A stretch of DNA of 60,583 bases, taken from the NCBI GenBank assembly GCA_029261965.1, contig JAJDAH010000240.1, forward strand, positions 1-60,583. The letters are read 5' to 3'. Each line of letters begins with the position of its first letter. Positions within the stretch are counted from its first letter, which is position 1. The stretch is from Polyangiaceae bacterium. GTDB taxonomy: Bacteria > Myxococcota_A > Polyangia > Polyangiales > Polyangiaceae. Positions 1 to 10,531 of this stretch are shown one piece after another. A program made the position numbers and the translations under genes. The notes under the pieces were generated by a model. The model saw only the letters and a program-made list of their open reading frames with translations, did no database searches and was not told the DNA's origin.

Positions 1-2
1 CT

Positions 3-2069
3 GCCAACGTCGGAACGGGTACGGCCGCGGTCGCCGGCCTGATGGCGCTCGCTCGCATCGCACCGCCCGGAGGGATCCTCGAGCCACACCCATCGACGAG
101 ATCCGTCGATGCCGCAGCGTTTGCCGGTTTGCTCTGGGGCATCGCGGTGGCGATCCCAGCGGCCCGAGTGCTGCTGCCTTCGCGGTCGATCGTGCTCGAT
201 CCGTTGGCGGTGGACTACGCCACCACTACGGCAGGAATCGGCAGCCTGCTCGTGCTCATCGCAGCCGCGTGGCGACTCCGTTCGGTGCGGCGGCTCGAGC
301 TCGGCGTCGGAGACCGTGCGTCGGGCGCGCTGGCGCTCGGACTGACCGCGTTTGCTGTCGGCGTGCCCGCGGCGGGCCTGGACGTCGCGCCACCGGACCG
401 GGTTCTGCCGGTTGCGGTCATCGCCGCATCGATGAGCTCGGCCTGGACGGCCACCACCCGCGAGCCGACCACCGTTTCGATTGCGCTTCGAGGAATTCTC
501 GCGGTGATGATTCTGGGTGCGCCGGTCGCGCTTTTTTCTGGCGTGCTTGCTCGGGAAGCTCCAGCACACGCCGGCACCGTCACCCTCGCCGGCTGTTGCC
601 TGGCGATCATCGTGGGTCTGATTGCTCGCGCGGTGGCTCGCCCCCTCGGCCCGGAGCAATCTCGCTGGCTCGACGCCATCGACAGTGCCAGCCGCGGAGC
701 TCTGCAGCCCGAGCCAGACGCTGCGATTCGCGCAGCACTGATGGAGCTCAGCGGAACGACGTCACTTCCGGGAGCGCGCCCCGAGCTATGGCGCAGCAAC
801 CCCGAGGAGGTGCTCAGCGTCGACCTCGCGGGTTACCTGCACACCGCGCAATCGAAAGCTCCCGAACGATTGTACCAGCTCGCGCTCAACGAGCCCGAGC
901 GCACACTTCGCGCGGAAGCGCTTCGGCACGTGCAGGTTCGCAAACCCGAGGTGCGTCCGTTGTTGGCCTGGTTCGACCATCGTCGGGCGTTCTCGGCGAC
1001 CATCGTGCTCGACGAGGATGGACCCATTGGATTCATCTTGTTGCCGCGTGGTGCGCGGACCGCGCCCATGACGCTCGAAGAGGCGCGCGCGGTACGCGTG
1101 CTGGCGGATCGAATCAGCGCGCTCTTGGCTGTCTCGTCGGCCCTGGCCCGCTCGCGCAGCCGCGAGCTCGCAGCGATCGCTCACGCGGACGAGGTGGATG
1201 ACGAGCGAGAACGGCTCGAGCACATCATTCATGGCGAGGCCGGGCGACACACGGCGCGCGCCGAGATGCTCGCGCGCGGTGTGCGAGTCGCTCTGTACAG
1301 CCCAGCCGCGCGCCAGACAGTCGAGCACATCGAGAAGCTCGGGCGCGTCAACGCGCCGGCCACCCTCGAAGTGCCCCATGGCGTGGACGCCAAAGGGTGG
1401 GCTGCGGTCCTTCACCTCGCCAGCCCGCGTAAAGGAGGCCCCTTCGTCGTCGTGGATGGGGCATCGAGCATCGAGCACAGTCTCGCGAGGTGGGACGACG
1501 CTGACATTTCACCCTTGTTGCTCGCGGATGGCGGAACCTTGCTGCTGCTGGACGTCGCGGCGCTGCCTCTCGAAGTGCAGGAGTCGATCGCTCGGACGCT
1601 AGCAAAAAAGGCTGCACTCCCTCCTCGTTCGAGCGTGCAGCGTCAGCAATTGATCGCGACGACGAGAGAGCCCGTCGATGGCCTCGTCCAAGCCGGTCGC
1701 CTGAGTAAAAGCCTCAGGCCGTGGCTCGGGGATTCGGTGGCGACTCTGCCCACGCTGGCGGACCGCGCGGAGGACATTCGCGCTCTGGTCCTGGATGGCC
1801 TCGCTCGGACGGGCGTGCGAGTTCGACGCGGAGAACCGCTCGGCATCGATGCCAAAGCCCTCAAGCTCTTGACCGAGCACACGTGGCCCGGCAATGAGGC
1901 GGAGCTCGAGGGCCTGCTCGCACGTGTCGCCGGCGTGGCCAACGGTCGAGTCGTGACTGCGGGTGACCTGTCGGCCATCGGATTCCGGCCCATCGTCGAG
2001 CCCGTCTCGGGGGACACCTTGGCACCGAAACGACGTCGAACCCGCCGATCGCGCGCCCCGCGGCGTTGA
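3..2069 (+). CDS. Membrane-anchored protein with degenerate sigma-54-activator-type AAA+ domain (5' end outside window)
   Basis: The frame is open to the left edge with no stop before the first ATG (position 42), so the true start probably lies upstream. Counting from that ATG, about six hydrophobic segments occupy the first 200 residues. A GAF-like region (roughly 270-370) and a charged helix follow. The last 250 residues resemble the bacterial enhancer-binding AAA+ fold: a [17 protein letters not shown] segment where activators have GGTLFLDEIxxLPxxxQ, [11 protein letters not shown], and a WPGNEAEL box near the end. The Walker A loop and the sigma-54-contacting GAFTGA loop are not recognisable, and the Walker B Glu is replaced. 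The C-terminus is an Arg-rich tail rather than an HTH. I infer a non-hydrolysing regulatory or scaffold derivative. The target is unknown. Confidence 0.72.
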   Translation, partial: ANVGTGTAAVAGLMALARIAPPGGILEPHPSTRSVDAAAFAGLLWGIAVAIPAARVLLPSRSIVLDPLAVDYATTTAGIGSLLVLIAAAWRLRSVRRLELGVGDRASGALALGLTAFAVGVPAAGLDVAPPDRVLPVAVIAASMSSAWTATTREPTTVSIALRGILAVMILGAPVALFSGVLAREAPAHAGTVTLAGCCLAIIVGLIARAVARPLGPEQSRWLDAIDSASRGALQPEPDAAIRAALMELSGTTSLPGARPELWRSNPEEVLSVDLAGYLHTAQSKAPERLYQLALNEPERTLRAEALRHVQVRKPEVRPLLAWFDHRRAFSATIVLDEDGPIGFILLPRGARTAPMTLEEARAVRVLADRISALLAVSSALARSRSRELAAIAHADEVDDERERLEHIIHGEAGRHTARAEMLARGVRVALYSPAARQTVEHIEKLGRVNAPATLEVPHGVDAKGWAAVLHLASPRKGGPFVVVDGASSIEHSLARWDDADISPLLLADGGTLLLLDVAALPLEVQESIARTLAKKAALPPRSSVQRQQLIATTREPVDGLVQAGRLSKSLRPWLGDSVATLPTLADRAEDIRALVLDGLARTGVRVRRGEPLGIDAKALKLLTEHTWPGNEAELEGLLARVAGVANGRVVTAGDLSAIGFRPIVEPVSGDTLAPKRRRTRRSRAPRR

Positions 2070-2239
2070 CGCCGGCCTCAGCGACAGGCGCCGTAGCTCA
2101 CGCCACCGACCGGCGCTTTCACGGTGACCGCGGCGGCCGGTGTTGGGGGCATAGCCAGGTCAACGGACGCCGCTCGAGATCCGTCGAACACCCGACCCCT
2201 GAAGCCAGGTACTCTCTAGCGCGAAGCGCGAGATTCCCG

Positions 2240-4081
2240 GTGTCATATCAACCAATCGAAAACTACGGAGTCATCGGCGACCTTCACACGGTCGCGCTGG
2301 TTGGGTTGAACGGATCCATCGACTGGCACTGCCCGCCGCGCTTCGATTCGCCCAGCGTTTTCGCGAAGATTCTGGACGACGAGAAGGGCGGTCACTTTCG
2401 CATCAGCCCGACCATCGACGGAGTACGTCACAAGCAGCTCTACTGGCCGGATACGAACGTGCTCATCACTCGTTTCCTCTCGCCCGACGGCGTGGGGGAG
2501 GTCATCGACTTCATGCCCGTGGGTCTCGAGGCGGGCGCTCCAGGGCGACATCAAATCATCCGCATCGTCCGGGTGGTCCGCGGTGCGATGACTTTTCGAA
2601 TGCAGTGCTCACCGGCCTTCGACTACGCGCGGGGAGAGCACGAAACCGAGATCATAGAGGGCGGCGCCGTGTTTCATACGGTGGACATCGACCTCGCGCT
2701 CAGCTCGAGTCACCCGACAAGACTCGATGGCTCCGGCGTCGTGAGCGAGCTCACCCTCACAGCCGATTCGAACGAAACTGCCGTGTTCACGTTCGGACGC
2801 GTCTCTGGCGCTGATCTCACGCACTTCGCCGTCGACGGGAAACGCGCTCAGGAGCTACTCGAGCATACCGTCTCGTACTGGCGGACGTGGTTGAGTCAAT
2901 GCACCTACCGTGGGCGTTGGCGCGAAATGGTTCACCGCTCGGCGCTCGTGCTCAAGCTCCTCACCTACGAGCCGACGGGCGCCATCGTGGCGTCTCCGAC
3001 GACGAGTCTGCCGGAAGGCATCGGCGGAGAGCGAAACTGGGACTATCGGTACACTTGGATCCGCGATGCGGCGTTCACCCTGTATGGGCTGTTGCGAGTG
3101 GGCTTCACCGAAGAAGCCGCTCAATTCATGAATTGGCTCGACGCTCGCTGCCACGAGCCCAACCCGGACGGCTCGCTTCAGATCATGTACGGCATCGACG
3201 GCGCCCACGAGCTCACGGAGGAGACTCTGGACCATCTCGATGGCTACCGTTCGTCTCGCCCGGTGCGCATCGGCAACGGAGCGTTCGGCCAACTCCAGCT
3301 CGACATCTACGGAGAGCTGTTGGATTCGGTGTACCTCTACAACAAGTACGGGTCGCCGATTTCGTACGACCTCTGGCAGCACCTTCGCCGGCTGGTCAAC
3401 TGGGTGTGCGACCACTGGAAACTCACGGACGAGGGCATTTGGGAGGTCCGAGGGGGGCAGCGACATTTCGTGTACTCGAAGCTCATGTGCTGGGTAGCGC
3501 TCGACCGAGGTCTGCGCCTCGCCGACAAACGTTCGTTCCCCGCCGAGCGCGACCGGTGGATGAAAGTACGCGACGAAATCTACGAAGAGATCATGCAAAA
3601 CGGCTGGAGCGAAGATCGACAGGCGTTCGTGCAGAGCTACGGCAGCGACGCTCTCGACGCCTCGAACCTGATGATGCCGCTCGTGTTTTTCCTTTCCCCG
3701 ACGGATCCCCGGGCACTCAGCACTCTCGACGCCACCCTTCGCGGGCCTGCCGAAGGCGGCTTGGTATCGAACAGTCTCGTCTACCGCTACAACACGAGAG
3801 AAACCGACGACGGGTTGAGCGGCGAAGAAGGCACGTTCAACATCTGCACGTTTTGGCTGGTGGAAGCGCTCACGAGGGCGGGTCGGACCGATCGGCGGCG
3901 CCTCGAGCAAGCCCGGATGATGTTCGAGCAGATGCTGGGCTACGCCAACCACCTCGGCCTCTATGCTGAAGAGACCGGCAACAGCGGAGAAGCTCTCGGC
4001 AACTTCCCGCAAGCGTTCACCCACTTGGGGATCATCAGCGCGGCGTTCAACCTCGATCGAGCGCTCGGCGCCCGAGACTAG
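2240..4081 (+). CDS. Glycoside hydrolase family 15 protein (glucoamylase/trehalase-type)
   Basis: Predicted 613-residue cytosolic GH15 enzyme hydrolysing alpha-glucosidic bonds; bacterial members of this length are glucoamylases or mycobacterial-type trehalases. The N-terminal beta domain opens with the family-typical [19 protein letters not shown] and a GSIDW motif. The (alpha/alpha)6 barrel shows [18 protein letters not shown] (about residue 262), [33 protein letters not shown] (acidic pair 529-530, likely general acid region) and a C-terminal YAEE followed by FPQAFTHLG. The GTG start is chosen because the family signature begins two codons later. A longer in-frame reading to 2066 has no family similarity. 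No signal peptide is seen. An imperfect hairpin (TCTC-ta-GCGC gaa GCGC-GAGA) lies just upstream of the start. The choice between trehalose and starch or dextrin as substrate cannot be made from sequence alone. Confidence 0.9.
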   Translation: MSYQPIENYGVIGDLHTVALVGLNGSIDWHCPPRFDSPSVFAKILDDEKGGHFRISPTIDGVRHKQLYWPDTNVLITRFLSPDGVGEVIDFMPVGLEAGAPGRHQIIRIVRVVRGAMTFRMQCSPAFDYARGEHETEIIEGGAVFHTVDIDLALSSSHPTRLDGSGVVSELTLTADSNETAVFTFGRVSGADLTHFAVDGKRAQELLEHTVSYWRTWLSQCTYRGRWREMVHRSALVLKLLTYEPTGAIVASPTTSLPEGIGGERNWDYRYTWIRDAAFTLYGLLRVGFTEEAAQFMNWLDARCHEPNPDGSLQIMYGIDGAHELTEETLDHLDGYRSSRPVRIGNGAFGQLQLDIYGELLDSVYLYNKYGSPISYDLWQHLRRLVNWVCDHWKLTDEGIWEVRGGQRHFVYSKLMCWVALDRGLRLADKRSFPAERDRWMKVRDEIYEEIMQNGWSEDRQAFVQSYGSDALDASNLMMPLVFFLSPTDPRALSTLDATLRGPAEGGLVSNSLVYRYNTRETDDGLSGEEGTFNICTFWLVEALTRAGRTDRRRLEQARMMFEQMLGYANHLGLYAEETGNSGEALGNFPQAFTHLGIISAAFNLDRALGARD

Positions 4082-4116
4082 TCCCCGGGACTGTGATCAC
4101 TCGAAAAGTCGTGCTG

Positions 4117-5520
4117 TCACGCCTGGGCGTGGCTCGGCGGGGGCTCTGTGACGCGGGAGTCCGCGGGGTAGCTCGCGGGCGCGACGTCGAGAAGCTCCGC
4201 CACGCACGGCTCGATGACGTCGCGCCACGTGGACTCTCGCACTCTCATCTGTTCGCGGTCAGTCAGGCGGCCATTGGCATGCCACGACGCGACCTGCACG
4301 CCGCCCGGGCGGTCCGGCAGAGTGATGTTGTCGGCGCTGCGAGCGCGTAGGAACGCGTTGGCCACTTCGCGGCGCACTGTGTGGCCACCCTTCCCTACTG
4401 CCCAGCGGACGAACCGCCATGCGAGCTCGGAGTGCTTCGCCTCGTCGTCGGCTATCTTGCTCAAGGCGTCGCGGACTCGAGAGTCCGTGGCGCGGCGCGC
4501 CTGTTCGCCGGCCATCACGGCGGCAATGGTCTCCCCGATGCAGCCTTCGATCACGGCAGCCACGGCACACTGCTCCATGGTTGTCGCCGGCGACGCACCG
4601 GTCATGTCCAGTGGGCCCGGGCCCAGGTCTTCACCCGCAAACCTCGAAGCGAGGGCGAAGCAGAGCTTGGCGTGCTCGACCTCGTCGAGAGCGGCCTGCT
4701 GAGCGTCTTCGACGAGATCCGCCGGCGCGCCAAGCGACAGCAGCTCGATCGTGAAGCGCGCAAATGACGCGATCGACGCATGCTCCATTTGGGCGTCCTC
4801 TTGCCACGCGCGGGCCAGTCGACTCCTGGTCACCGCGTCGATGGCATCGGCATTGGCATCGGAGGGCGCTACGAGCCGACGGTCGGCGCCGAGCCAGTCC
4901 GACCGCTCGGCGATCGGGGCCACGCGGGCTTCGTCACCCACCAGGAACGGTCGGCCGCAGCACGCGGACGAACAGAACCGGTAGCAGCAGTTCTCACCCT
5001 CTCGCCACGGCCCATAGCTGGCGGGGTTGCAACACCCGTCGTCGAGCCGACTCGCGACGGGACATCCGTTGGGAGCCACTTCGCCTGAACCCGGATCCGG
5101 AGCCGGGGCGTCGCCACCGAATGGACCCTGAATGTCGACCCAGCTGCCGAGCTCGTCCGGAGGAATGCAGACGTCGTTCGGCGAGCCGAACTCACATGGC
5201 CCGATGGGCGGCTCGGGCGGCGGAGGCTCGGGTGGCTGCGAGGTCGGTGGGGGCGGCGCGGGTGGCTGCGACGTGGGAGGCGGGGGCCCAGGCGGCGTCG
5301 CGGTCGGCGGCGGCGTCGCCGTAGGCGTCGAGGGAGGCGGATTCTGTGGCGGATTGCTCGTAGCCGGTGGCTCTGGGCCGGGCCCTCCGGGAGGGCCAGC
5401 GGTGCCCGGACCGTCTCCTTCCGCTCGTCCCCCGCAGCCGGCGAGCGCCGTGGTCGCCACCACGCCGCCGGTGACGAGCGTCGCCAGCAACCTCAGTCGA
5501 AGTGAATGTGTCGAGATCAT
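4117..5520 (-). CDS. Lipoprotein with Pro-rich linker, Cys-rich segment and C-terminal ferritin-like domain
   Basis: The ATG is preceded by a good Shine-Dalgarno (GGAGGG, 7 nt away). The 467-residue product has a signal peptide ending in the lipobox LAGC. A Pro/Thr/Pro-Pro linker (about residues 30-115) follows, then a Cys-containing segment with several CC pairs. The C-terminal domain (about 235-385) is a four-helix ferritin-like fold with regularly spaced carboxylates and histidines: EDAQMEHASI, DEVEHAKLC, CIGETIAA and DDEAKHSELAWRF. These E/H pairs are the pattern of a diiron site. Secreted ferritin-like lipoproteins of this layout recur in myxobacteria without an assigned role. Oxidative stress defence or metal sequestration at the envelope is an inference. 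The GH15 gene converges on it with 35 bp between stops. Confidence 0.8.
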   Translation of the reverse strand: MISTHSLRLRLLATLVTGGVVATTALAGCGGRAEGDGPGTAGPPGGPGPEPPATSNPPQNPPPSTPTATPPPTATPPGPPPPTSQPPAPPPPTSQPPEPPPPEPPIGPCEFGSPNDVCIPPDELGSWVDIQGPFGGDAPAPDPGSGEVAPNGCPVASRLDDGCCNPASYGPWREGENCCYRFCSSACCGRPFLVGDEARVAPIAERSDWLGADRRLVAPSDANADAIDAVTRSRLARAWQEDAQMEHASIASFARFTIELLSLGAPADLVEDAQQAALDEVEHAKLCFALASRFAGEDLGPGPLDMTGASPATTMEQCAVAAVIEGCIGETIAAVMAGEQARRATDSRVRDALSKIADDEAKHSELAWRFVRWAVGKGGHTVRREVANAFLRARSADNITLPDRPGGVQVASWHANGRLTDREQMRVRESTWRDVIEPCVAELLDVAPASYPADSRVTEPPPSHAQA

Positions 5521-5652
5521 GTTTCCCTCCGCCGGAGCACGCGATTCGGATCGACACGCACGATGCACGCCTCGTGCCGCCGGATTCAAGGTGAAAACGG
5601 CCTGGCCAGAAGGCCGGAGTGTGCCACCAGCGGCACACCCGGGGCGAGGCGA

Positions 5653-6153
5653 TCATTCGACGTCGACCAGGTGGTCGAGCATCTCGTCGCCGTCGAAGAC
5701 GAAGCGGCCAGAGAACCTCCGCCCATTCAACAACAGCGGGAGCCACAGCTCGTCGTCTGCCCACATTTCGGCGTACGGAATTCGGTCGATCGGAGTCCAA
5801 AGAGGCACGGCCTCATCCGTCTCCTCGGGCTCGCCGTCGACGTCGGATCCATCGAAGACGACCACATGAATCGAATAGCCGTCGACGAACTGGAAGCTCA
5901 ACTCGCCACGCTCGACGACCCCGATCGGCGTCACCCCGAGCTCCTCTTGTACTTCGCGAATCGCAGCGGCGCGCGCCGATTCATGCTCGTCGATCTTCCC
6001 GCCCGGACCGTTGATCTTCCCCGCGCCGAGACCTCGCTTCTTTCGGATGAGGAGAATCCGCCCATCGCGAACCACGAACAACAGCGTCGCTCGATGAGTC
6101 GGAGCCCACGCCGACCAGTCGATGGCGGCGACGGTTCGAAAAACGGAGACCAT
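5653..6153 (-). CDS. Nudix hydrolase, MTH1/NUDT1-like (oxidised purine nucleotide sanitiser)
   Basis: A 166-residue protein with a canonical Nudix box (GX5EX7REUXEEXGU at residues 52-74, Gly52 to Val74), which binds Mg and the diphosphate. It resembles human MTH1 (8-oxo-dGTP/2-OH-dATP diphosphatase) more than typical bacterial MutT: the segment after the box reads [15 protein letters not shown], and the C-terminal half carries [20 protein letters not shown] followed by F-x-G-x-F, which parallels the MTH1 [20 protein letters not shown] segment that forms its base pocket. Family knowledge therefore suggests hydrolysis of oxidised purine dNTPs in the cytosol. The start is set at the ATG just before [12 protein letters not shown]; longer readings run back into the neighbouring gene's Gly/Val repeat in another frame. 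It lies 37 bp downstream of the Cys-rich protein gene on the same strand. Confidence 0.88.
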   Translation of the reverse strand: MVSVFRTVAAIDWSAWAPTHRATLLFVVRDGRILLIRKKRGLGAGKINGPGGKIDEHESARAAAIREVQEELGVTPIGVVERGELSFQFVDGYSIHVVVFDGSDVDGEPEETDEAVPLWTPIDRIPYAEMWADDELWLPLLLNGRRFSGRFVFDGDEMLDHLVDVE

Positions 6154-6190
6154 ACGGCGAATCTGCTCCGACGGGAGCGTCGTCTGTCGT

Positions 6191-7819
6191 TCAGCCGCTT
6201 CCGCCGTTGGCGCCCACACCACCGGCAGAGGCCCCGGATCCCGACCCGCCCAGCCCGGCCGTGCCGCCGACGCCACCGACACCACCGACGCCACCGACGC
6301 CACCGACACCACCGACACCACCGACACCGGGCACGCCACCCCCACCATCAACTCCACCGGTGCCGCCAGCGCCACCCGATCCGACCGGGTCGCACTGTTG
6401 TCGGCATCCCTGAGCGCCCGGACAGCAGACAAAACCCGACGGGCAACCCGATCGCTGCTCGCAAGAGCCTTCGGTCGTACACGAGCCGATCAAACACGCG
6501 CCGAGATCCACCTGACCGGAGCAATCGAGATCCGAGCAACATTCTCTGCAACCGACTCCGGAACAACATCTCTCGGTCGCATCGCACGCCCCGACGTGAC
6601 TGCACACGTTTCCGATACAAGCGTCGCTCGTGCACGGATTGCCGTCATTGCACTCGCTTGCGGTTTGACACTCGATGCACCCCAAAACCGGATGGCAGCT
6701 CTTGCCCAACGGACAGCGACTGTTGTTCGGGGTCGACGTGCAGCCGCCACCCGCACAGGAGTCGTCGGTGCACTGGACGCCGTCGTCGCAGTCGAGGTTG
6801 TCGCAACACTGCGCACACCCGGTGGAGCAGCAGAGCTGAGGCGACCCGCAAATTTGGAACTGGCACTGCTGCCCGGCACACGACTCCGTCGTGCAGGGGT
6901 TCTGGTCGTCGCAATCGCTCGCATTGCTGCACGCGGGAATCACCGTGCACCCGTTGACCGGGTCGCAGTACTCGTTCGCCGCGCACCGATCGTCGTCGGG
7001 GGGGTTGTTGCACCCTCCGTCGACGCAGAGGTCGAGGGTGCAGGCTACGGAATCGTTGCACTCGGACGCCGAGCAACACTGCCCGCAGGTACCGTTGGAT
7101 GAACAGCACTGCTGGCCCGGAGCACACGACGGCCCAGTTGCGCATTGACCGTCGAGGCATTCGTCTGCGGTGCACGGGTCGCCGTCTTCGCATTGCGAAT
7201 TCGAGCAACACTGCCCGCATCCGACGCCGGGGCAGCAGATTTCGCCACCGTCGCAACGATTGTGCTCGCACTCGCCGCTGACGCATACGTCGTCACTGCA
7301 CGGGTCGCCATCGTCACACTCGTCGGCGACACCGCCCGCGCACGTTTCGATCAGGCGGCATCCGACGCTCGTCGAGCAGTATTCGGTGGCATCGCACTGA
7401 TCGTCGTCGGGGTTGAAGACGCAGAAACCCGCGAAGCACGAGTCGTTGGTGCAAGCGAGTTGGTCGTCACAATCCGCATCGCTACAGCATTCTCCGCACG
7501 CGCCGTCGCAGCATTCCTGGTCGCCTCCGCACTTCGGTTTGCTCGTGCAGGTCGAATCGACACCGCAATCGTCATTCGTACACGGGTCCCCGTCGTCGCA
7601 ATCCGACGGCCCCGTGCACGTCGTCGGCGCGCCGCCGCCGCCGCCGCCACCGCCACCTGCGGTGCCTCCGGTACCCGTGCTCGCGTCGCCCGTCGCGCCG
7701 GCCTCGCTGTCACCGGCGGTGGAGAACCCGCTGCCTCCGCACGCCCGGAGGGCCAAGAGCACGCCCAACATGACCAGAACACGCGCGCCACGGCGCGCTC
7801 GCGACCCTACCCAAGCCAT
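6191..7819 (-). CDS. Secreted Cys-rich repeat protein with Gly-Gly-Val C-terminal tail
   Basis: The ATG is placed after in-frame junk codons. The 542-residue product begins with Arg residues and a hydrophobic segment, [16 protein letters not shown], an imperfect lipobox (LRAC). A Gly-rich spacer leads into about nine repeats of a C-x5-C-D-D-G-x-x-C-T-x-D-x-C module separated by CCSxxxCGxCC-type links, giving many Cys spaced for disulfides. The acidic DDG/DxD positions could bind Ca, by analogy with Dickkopf-like or metal-binding repeats. The last 60 residues are a GGVGGV run encoded by a 9-bp tandem DNA repeat. Such secreted Cys-rich repeat proteins are common in Polyangiales and have no established function; an adhesive or matrix role is inferred. 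It follows the ILVBL-like gene by 37 bp. Confidence 0.8.
   Translation of the reverse strand: MAWVGSRARRGARVLVMLGVLLALRACGGSGFSTAGDSEAGATGDASTGTGGTAGGGGGGGGGAPTTCTGPSDCDDGDPCTNDDCGVDSTCTSKPKCGGDQECCDGACGECCSDADCDDQLACTNDSCFAGFCVFNPDDDQCDATEYCSTSVGCRLIETCAGGVADECDDGDPCSDDVCVSGECEHNRCDGGEICCPGVGCGQCCSNSQCEDGDPCTADECLDGQCATGPSCAPGQQCCSSNGTCGQCCSASECNDSVACTLDLCVDGGCNNPPDDDRCAANEYCDPVNGCTVIPACSNASDCDDQNPCTTESCAGQQCQFQICGSPQLCCSTGCAQCCDNLDCDDGVQCTDDSCAGGGCTSTPNNSRCPLGKSCHPVLGCIECQTASECNDGNPCTSDACIGNVCSHVGACDATERCCSGVGCRECCSDLDCSGQVDLGACLIGSCTTEGSCEQRSGCPSGFVCCPGAQGCRQQCDPVGSGGAGGTGGVDGGGGVPGVGGVGGVGGVGGVGGVGGVGGTAGLGGSGSGASAGGVGANGGSG
6263..6325. repeat. 9-bp tandem repeat, seven copies
   Basis: Seven consecutive copies of (g/a)cc(a/g)ccgac on the plus strand, coding Val-Gly-Gly on the minus strand inside the tail of the Cys-rich protein. 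Because the unit is three codons, changes in copy number would alter tail length without breaking the frame. Confidence 0.9.
6390..7621 (-). repeat. Protein-level repeat: eight to nine CxxxxxCDDGxxCTxDxC modules
   Basis: Eight clear copies (for example [57 protein letters not shown]) plus one degenerate C-terminal copy ([13 protein letters not shown]). Consecutive units are about 45-55 residues apart, with Cys positions conserved. Confidence 0.85.
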
Positions 7820-7856
7820 CCTTCCGGAGTATACGGCTTTCAGGCTCGGACGCGAG

Positions 7857-9614
7857 CTACATGGAGATGGACCCTTTTCGAAAGTCCGTGGCGGCGATGT
7901 GCACGTTGACGACCACGGGCTTGCCCGACGCCGAGATTCTTTTTGCTTCGTCGAGCGTGGAGTCGATCTTCGAAGGATCGTCGAGCAACAGGCCCACGCC
8001 GCCGTACCCCTCGGCGACTTTCTCGTAGGGCGACCGACGCAGCACCGTGCCGACATCGTCGCCCAGCATTTCGACTTGCTCCCGCGCGATCTGCGCCCAC
8101 GCGCCGTCGCTCCCGATGAGCGCGATGGGGGCGAGACCGTGTCGAACGCAAGTGTCGATTTCGCTCAAACTGTACGCGCTGCTGCCGTCGCCGTAGACGA
8201 GCCAGACCTCGGCATTCGGGCGGACGAGTGACGCCCCGACTGCGAATCCGCCTCCGACCCCGAGGGTACCGAACGCGCCGGGATCCAACCACGAGAGCGG
8301 CGCGCGCGGCCGTAGAATGTAGGACGCCGTGGCGACGAAGTCTCCGCCATCGACGACGAGAACGGCGTCGTTCGACATTTTTCGGTCGAGCCGCTGAAAG
8401 AAGTCGAGCGAGTTGACGAGCTCAGTGGGTTCAGCCGCCTGCGAAGCGATCTGCTCGTCGCGCGCCGACTCGCGCGCCCGGAGCTTCTCGAACCAAGCGC
8501 TCTTCGATGTTGCGTTCCAGCCCGACCGCATCTGCTTCGACAACTCGACGAGGAAATCGCCCGCGTGCATCTGCGCGGCGATCTGGGGGCGGCGATTCTT
8601 CCTCAGCTCCGTCGGGCTCAGGTTCGCAGCGATGACCTTCGCCTTCGAGTTGATGCTTCGGCCGTAGCCGAGGCGAAAATCGAACGGGAAACCCGCTACG
8701 AGCACGACGTCCGCCTCTCGAAGCGCATTGCCACGCTTGTGTCGAAACTGGATGTCGGAGTCGCGACCTAGAAGCCCCCGGGCCATCCCGGCCAGGAACG
8801 TCGGCACGCCCAGGGCGCGCGCCGCATCGGCAACCCGCTCGGCATCGTCACAGTTCACGAGTGCTTGGCTTCCCACGACCAGCGCGGGCCGCTCGGCTTT
8901 TCGCAGCGCCTCGGCGGCGGCACGAACCTCGGCGACCGCGGTCTTCTTGCCGTCGGTCGCCTTCGGAAACGGCAGCTCGAGATTGATGCGCGGCGCGTGA
9001 AACTGGCGGTAGAGGTACCCGCGGATGACGAGCTCGAGCGCCTTCGCACCGATGCTGTCGGTGTTTCGGACTCCGCTCTCTTTCATGAAAATCTCTCGAA
9101 CCATGTGTTCCGGATAGAGCAAGTCGACCGGTACCTCGACGAACACCGGACCAGGAAGTCCGGAGCGCGCTACGGAAAACGCTTTCTCGACGGTGGGCCC
9201 GAGGTTCGCCACGGACTTGACCGTCGTCGACCACTTCGTGATCGGAGCCATGATCGACAACTGGTCGATGTCTTGAAGCGAGCCGCGACCTTTGAGCAGC
9301 GTGGCCGTGGCGCCTCCGAGGATCACCAGGGGCGACTGGGCCATCTGGGCGTTCTTGACCGCGGTGATGGTATTGGTAACCCCCGGCCCCGCCGTCACGG
9401 CCGCCACACCGGGAATGCCCGTCATCCGAGCCACCGCGTCTGCGGCGAACACGGCGTTCTTCTCGTCCCGCACATCGACGACGGTCACGCCATGGGCCTT
9501 TGCGCCGACGAGAATCGGCGAGATGTGCCCACCGCACAGCGTGAATAGGAAGCGAACCCCTTGCTCTCGAAGGATCTTGCCGACGGTGGCGCCCCCGTTT
9601 CGCGAATCGCTCAT
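7857..9614 (-). CDS. Thiamine-diphosphate-dependent enzyme, ILVBL/HACL2-like (acetolactate synthase superfamily)
   Basis: A 585-residue ThDP enzyme of the acetolactate synthase fold. The N-terminal PYR domain shows [14 protein letters not shown] and the catalytic Glu in [18 protein letters not shown], then [40 protein letters not shown] and [14 protein letters not shown]. These strings closely parallel the animal ILVBL protein (HACL2, a 2-hydroxyacyl-CoA lyase), more than IlvB. The C-terminal PP domain has [14 protein letters not shown]; the usual Asn about 26 residues after GDG is Ser here (GSDGAW), whereas ILVBL has Asn there. A 2-hydroxyacyl-CoA lyase or related carboligase activity is inferred. 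There is no IlvN-type small subunit nearby, which argues against branched-chain synthesis. The ATG overlaps the upstream stop by 4 nt (ATGA), so translation is probably coupled. Confidence 0.86.
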   Translation of the reverse strand: MSDSRNGGATVGKILREQGVRFLFTLCGGHISPILVGAKAHGVTVVDVRDEKNAVFAADAVARMTGIPGVAAVTAGPGVTNTITAVKNAQMAQSPLVILGGATATLLKGRGSLQDIDQLSIMAPITKWSTTVKSVANLGPTVEKAFSVARSGLPGPVFVEVPVDLLYPEHMVREIFMKESGVRNTDSIGAKALELVIRGYLYRQFHAPRINLELPFPKATDGKKTAVAEVRAAAEALRKAERPALVVGSQALVNCDDAERVADAARALGVPTFLAGMARGLLGRDSDIQFRHKRGNALREADVVLVAGFPFDFRLGYGRSINSKAKVIAANLSPTELRKNRRPQIAAQMHAGDFLVELSKQMRSGWNATSKSAWFEKLRARESARDEQIASQAAEPTELVNSLDFFQRLDRKMSNDAVLVVDGGDFVATASYILRPRAPLSWLDPGAFGTLGVGGGFAVGASLVRPNAEVWLVYGDGSSAYSLSEIDTCVRHGLAPIALIGSDGAWAQIAREQVEMLGDDVGTVLRRSPYEKVAEGYGGVGLLLDDPSKIDSTLDEAKRISASGKPVVVNVHIAATDFRKGSISM

Positions 9615-10531
9615 TCGGCCTCGTGTTTCTTTCCGAAGATTATCGTGGCGGTCAGCGAGAGCCGCCACGGAAGCGCGTTCCCCTCATCGCCGGGTGGATT
9701 GCTGCAAATCTCGTCGGATCCGCTCACGCTCTCGCAGATCTCGTTGGTCTTTTGCAAATAGGCGAGCGCCTGTGGTCCCAAGCGAAAGTGCTCCCCGATC
9801 GTCCACTCGACGCCGATGCCGAGCGGGATGGTGATGCCGCGGGCAGTAAAACGATAGGTTTCCGTCGGCGTGTCCCCCTCGACGCTGAATGCGCCGATGC
9901 CCAGCCCGAACTGCAAGAAGGGATCAATCTTCTTGTCGTCGAACCAATACCAACGCAGATACGGGCCGAAGTAGACCGAAGAAACCTTGGTGTCCTGCGC
10001 CGGGTTGCTGAGCTGGCCCTGCCAGGCGTCGCGCACGCGGTAGGACCAAAACGCGACTTCGGCGCCGAGAGAAAGGTGTCCTTTGGCTCGCCACCCTCCG
10101 CCCAAGAAGAAGGTGGCGGCCCCGTCGACCGGACAGCTGCTCGTCGGCTCTTCGTCGTCGCAAACGGCGTCGCCGTAACCCAGGCCCAAAAAGACTTCCG
10201 CGCGCCGCTTCCTCGGCTTGGCGAGCGGTGCCTCGGCGAGGTGAGGCGCGGGACCCGGATAGGCGCCGGTGGGCGGCGCCTGGCCCGCTGGTGCTGGCTG
10301 GCCGTGCGGCGGGGCTTGGCCCGGCGGCGGGGCTTGCCCGTATGGCGGGGGTTGGCCCGCTGGTGGTGGTGGCGGCGGAGGGGGGGTTGGTCCGACGGGA
10401 ACGGTGCCTGCCGTCGCTCCCGGCGGCGGAGGGGGGATCGGCGAGGGTTGCGCCGGAGAATCCACCGCCACGAGCCCGATCACGAAGAGCAACGCCCCGG
10501 GGAGCACATATTTCCGCGCGCTTCTCGTCAT
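9611..10531 (-). CDS. Secreted Pro/Gly-rich protein with C-terminal outer-membrane beta-barrel
   Basis: A 306-residue protein with a Sec signal (basic start, then [15 protein letters not shown]). A long Pro-Gln-Gly-Ala low-complexity linker (about residues 28-100) follows, then a region of alternating hydrophobic and polar beta-strands: [49 protein letters not shown] and [15 protein letters not shown]. It ends [12 protein letters not shown], as small 8-strand OmpW/OmpA-like barrels do. A single [10 protein letters not shown] segment may form a disulfide loop. The Shine-Dalgarno GGAGGAG precedes the ATG. The start overlaps the upstream stop by 4 nt and the stop overlaps the next start by 4 nt. 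The substrate or partner is unknown. Confidence 0.8.
   Translation of the reverse strand: MTRSARKYVLPGALLFVIGLVAVDSPAQPSPIPPPPPGATAGTVPVGPTPPPPPPPPAGQPPPYGQAPPPGQAPPHGQPAPAGQAPPTGAYPGPAPHLAEAPLAKPRKRRAEVFLGLGYGDAVCDDEEPTSSCPVDGAATFFLGGGWRAKGHLSLGAEVAFWSYRVRDAWQGQLSNPAQDTKVSSVYFGPYLRWYWFDDKKIDPFLQFGLGIGAFSVEGDTPTETYRFTARGITIPLGIGVEWTIGEHFRLGPQALAYLQKTNEICESVSGSDEICSNPPGDEGNALPWRLSLTATIIFGKKHEAE

Noticed and set aside
2066-2239. N-terminal extension of the GH15 protein
   Set aside because: The 58 extra residues have no family similarity and the conserved N-terminus starts at the GTG at 2240.
2855-4024. 389-codon minus-strand frame inside the GH15 gene
   Set aside because: Antisense shadow of a conserved enzyme; no family features and poor start context.
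6263-6325. CRISPR-like repeat array
   Set aside because: Units are 9 bp with no spacers and lie in frame inside a coding gene.
5506-6957. Long plus-strand reading frame over the Nudix and Cys-rich genes
   Set aside because: It is Arg/Ser/His-rich shadow sequence antisense to two genes with clear protein motifs.
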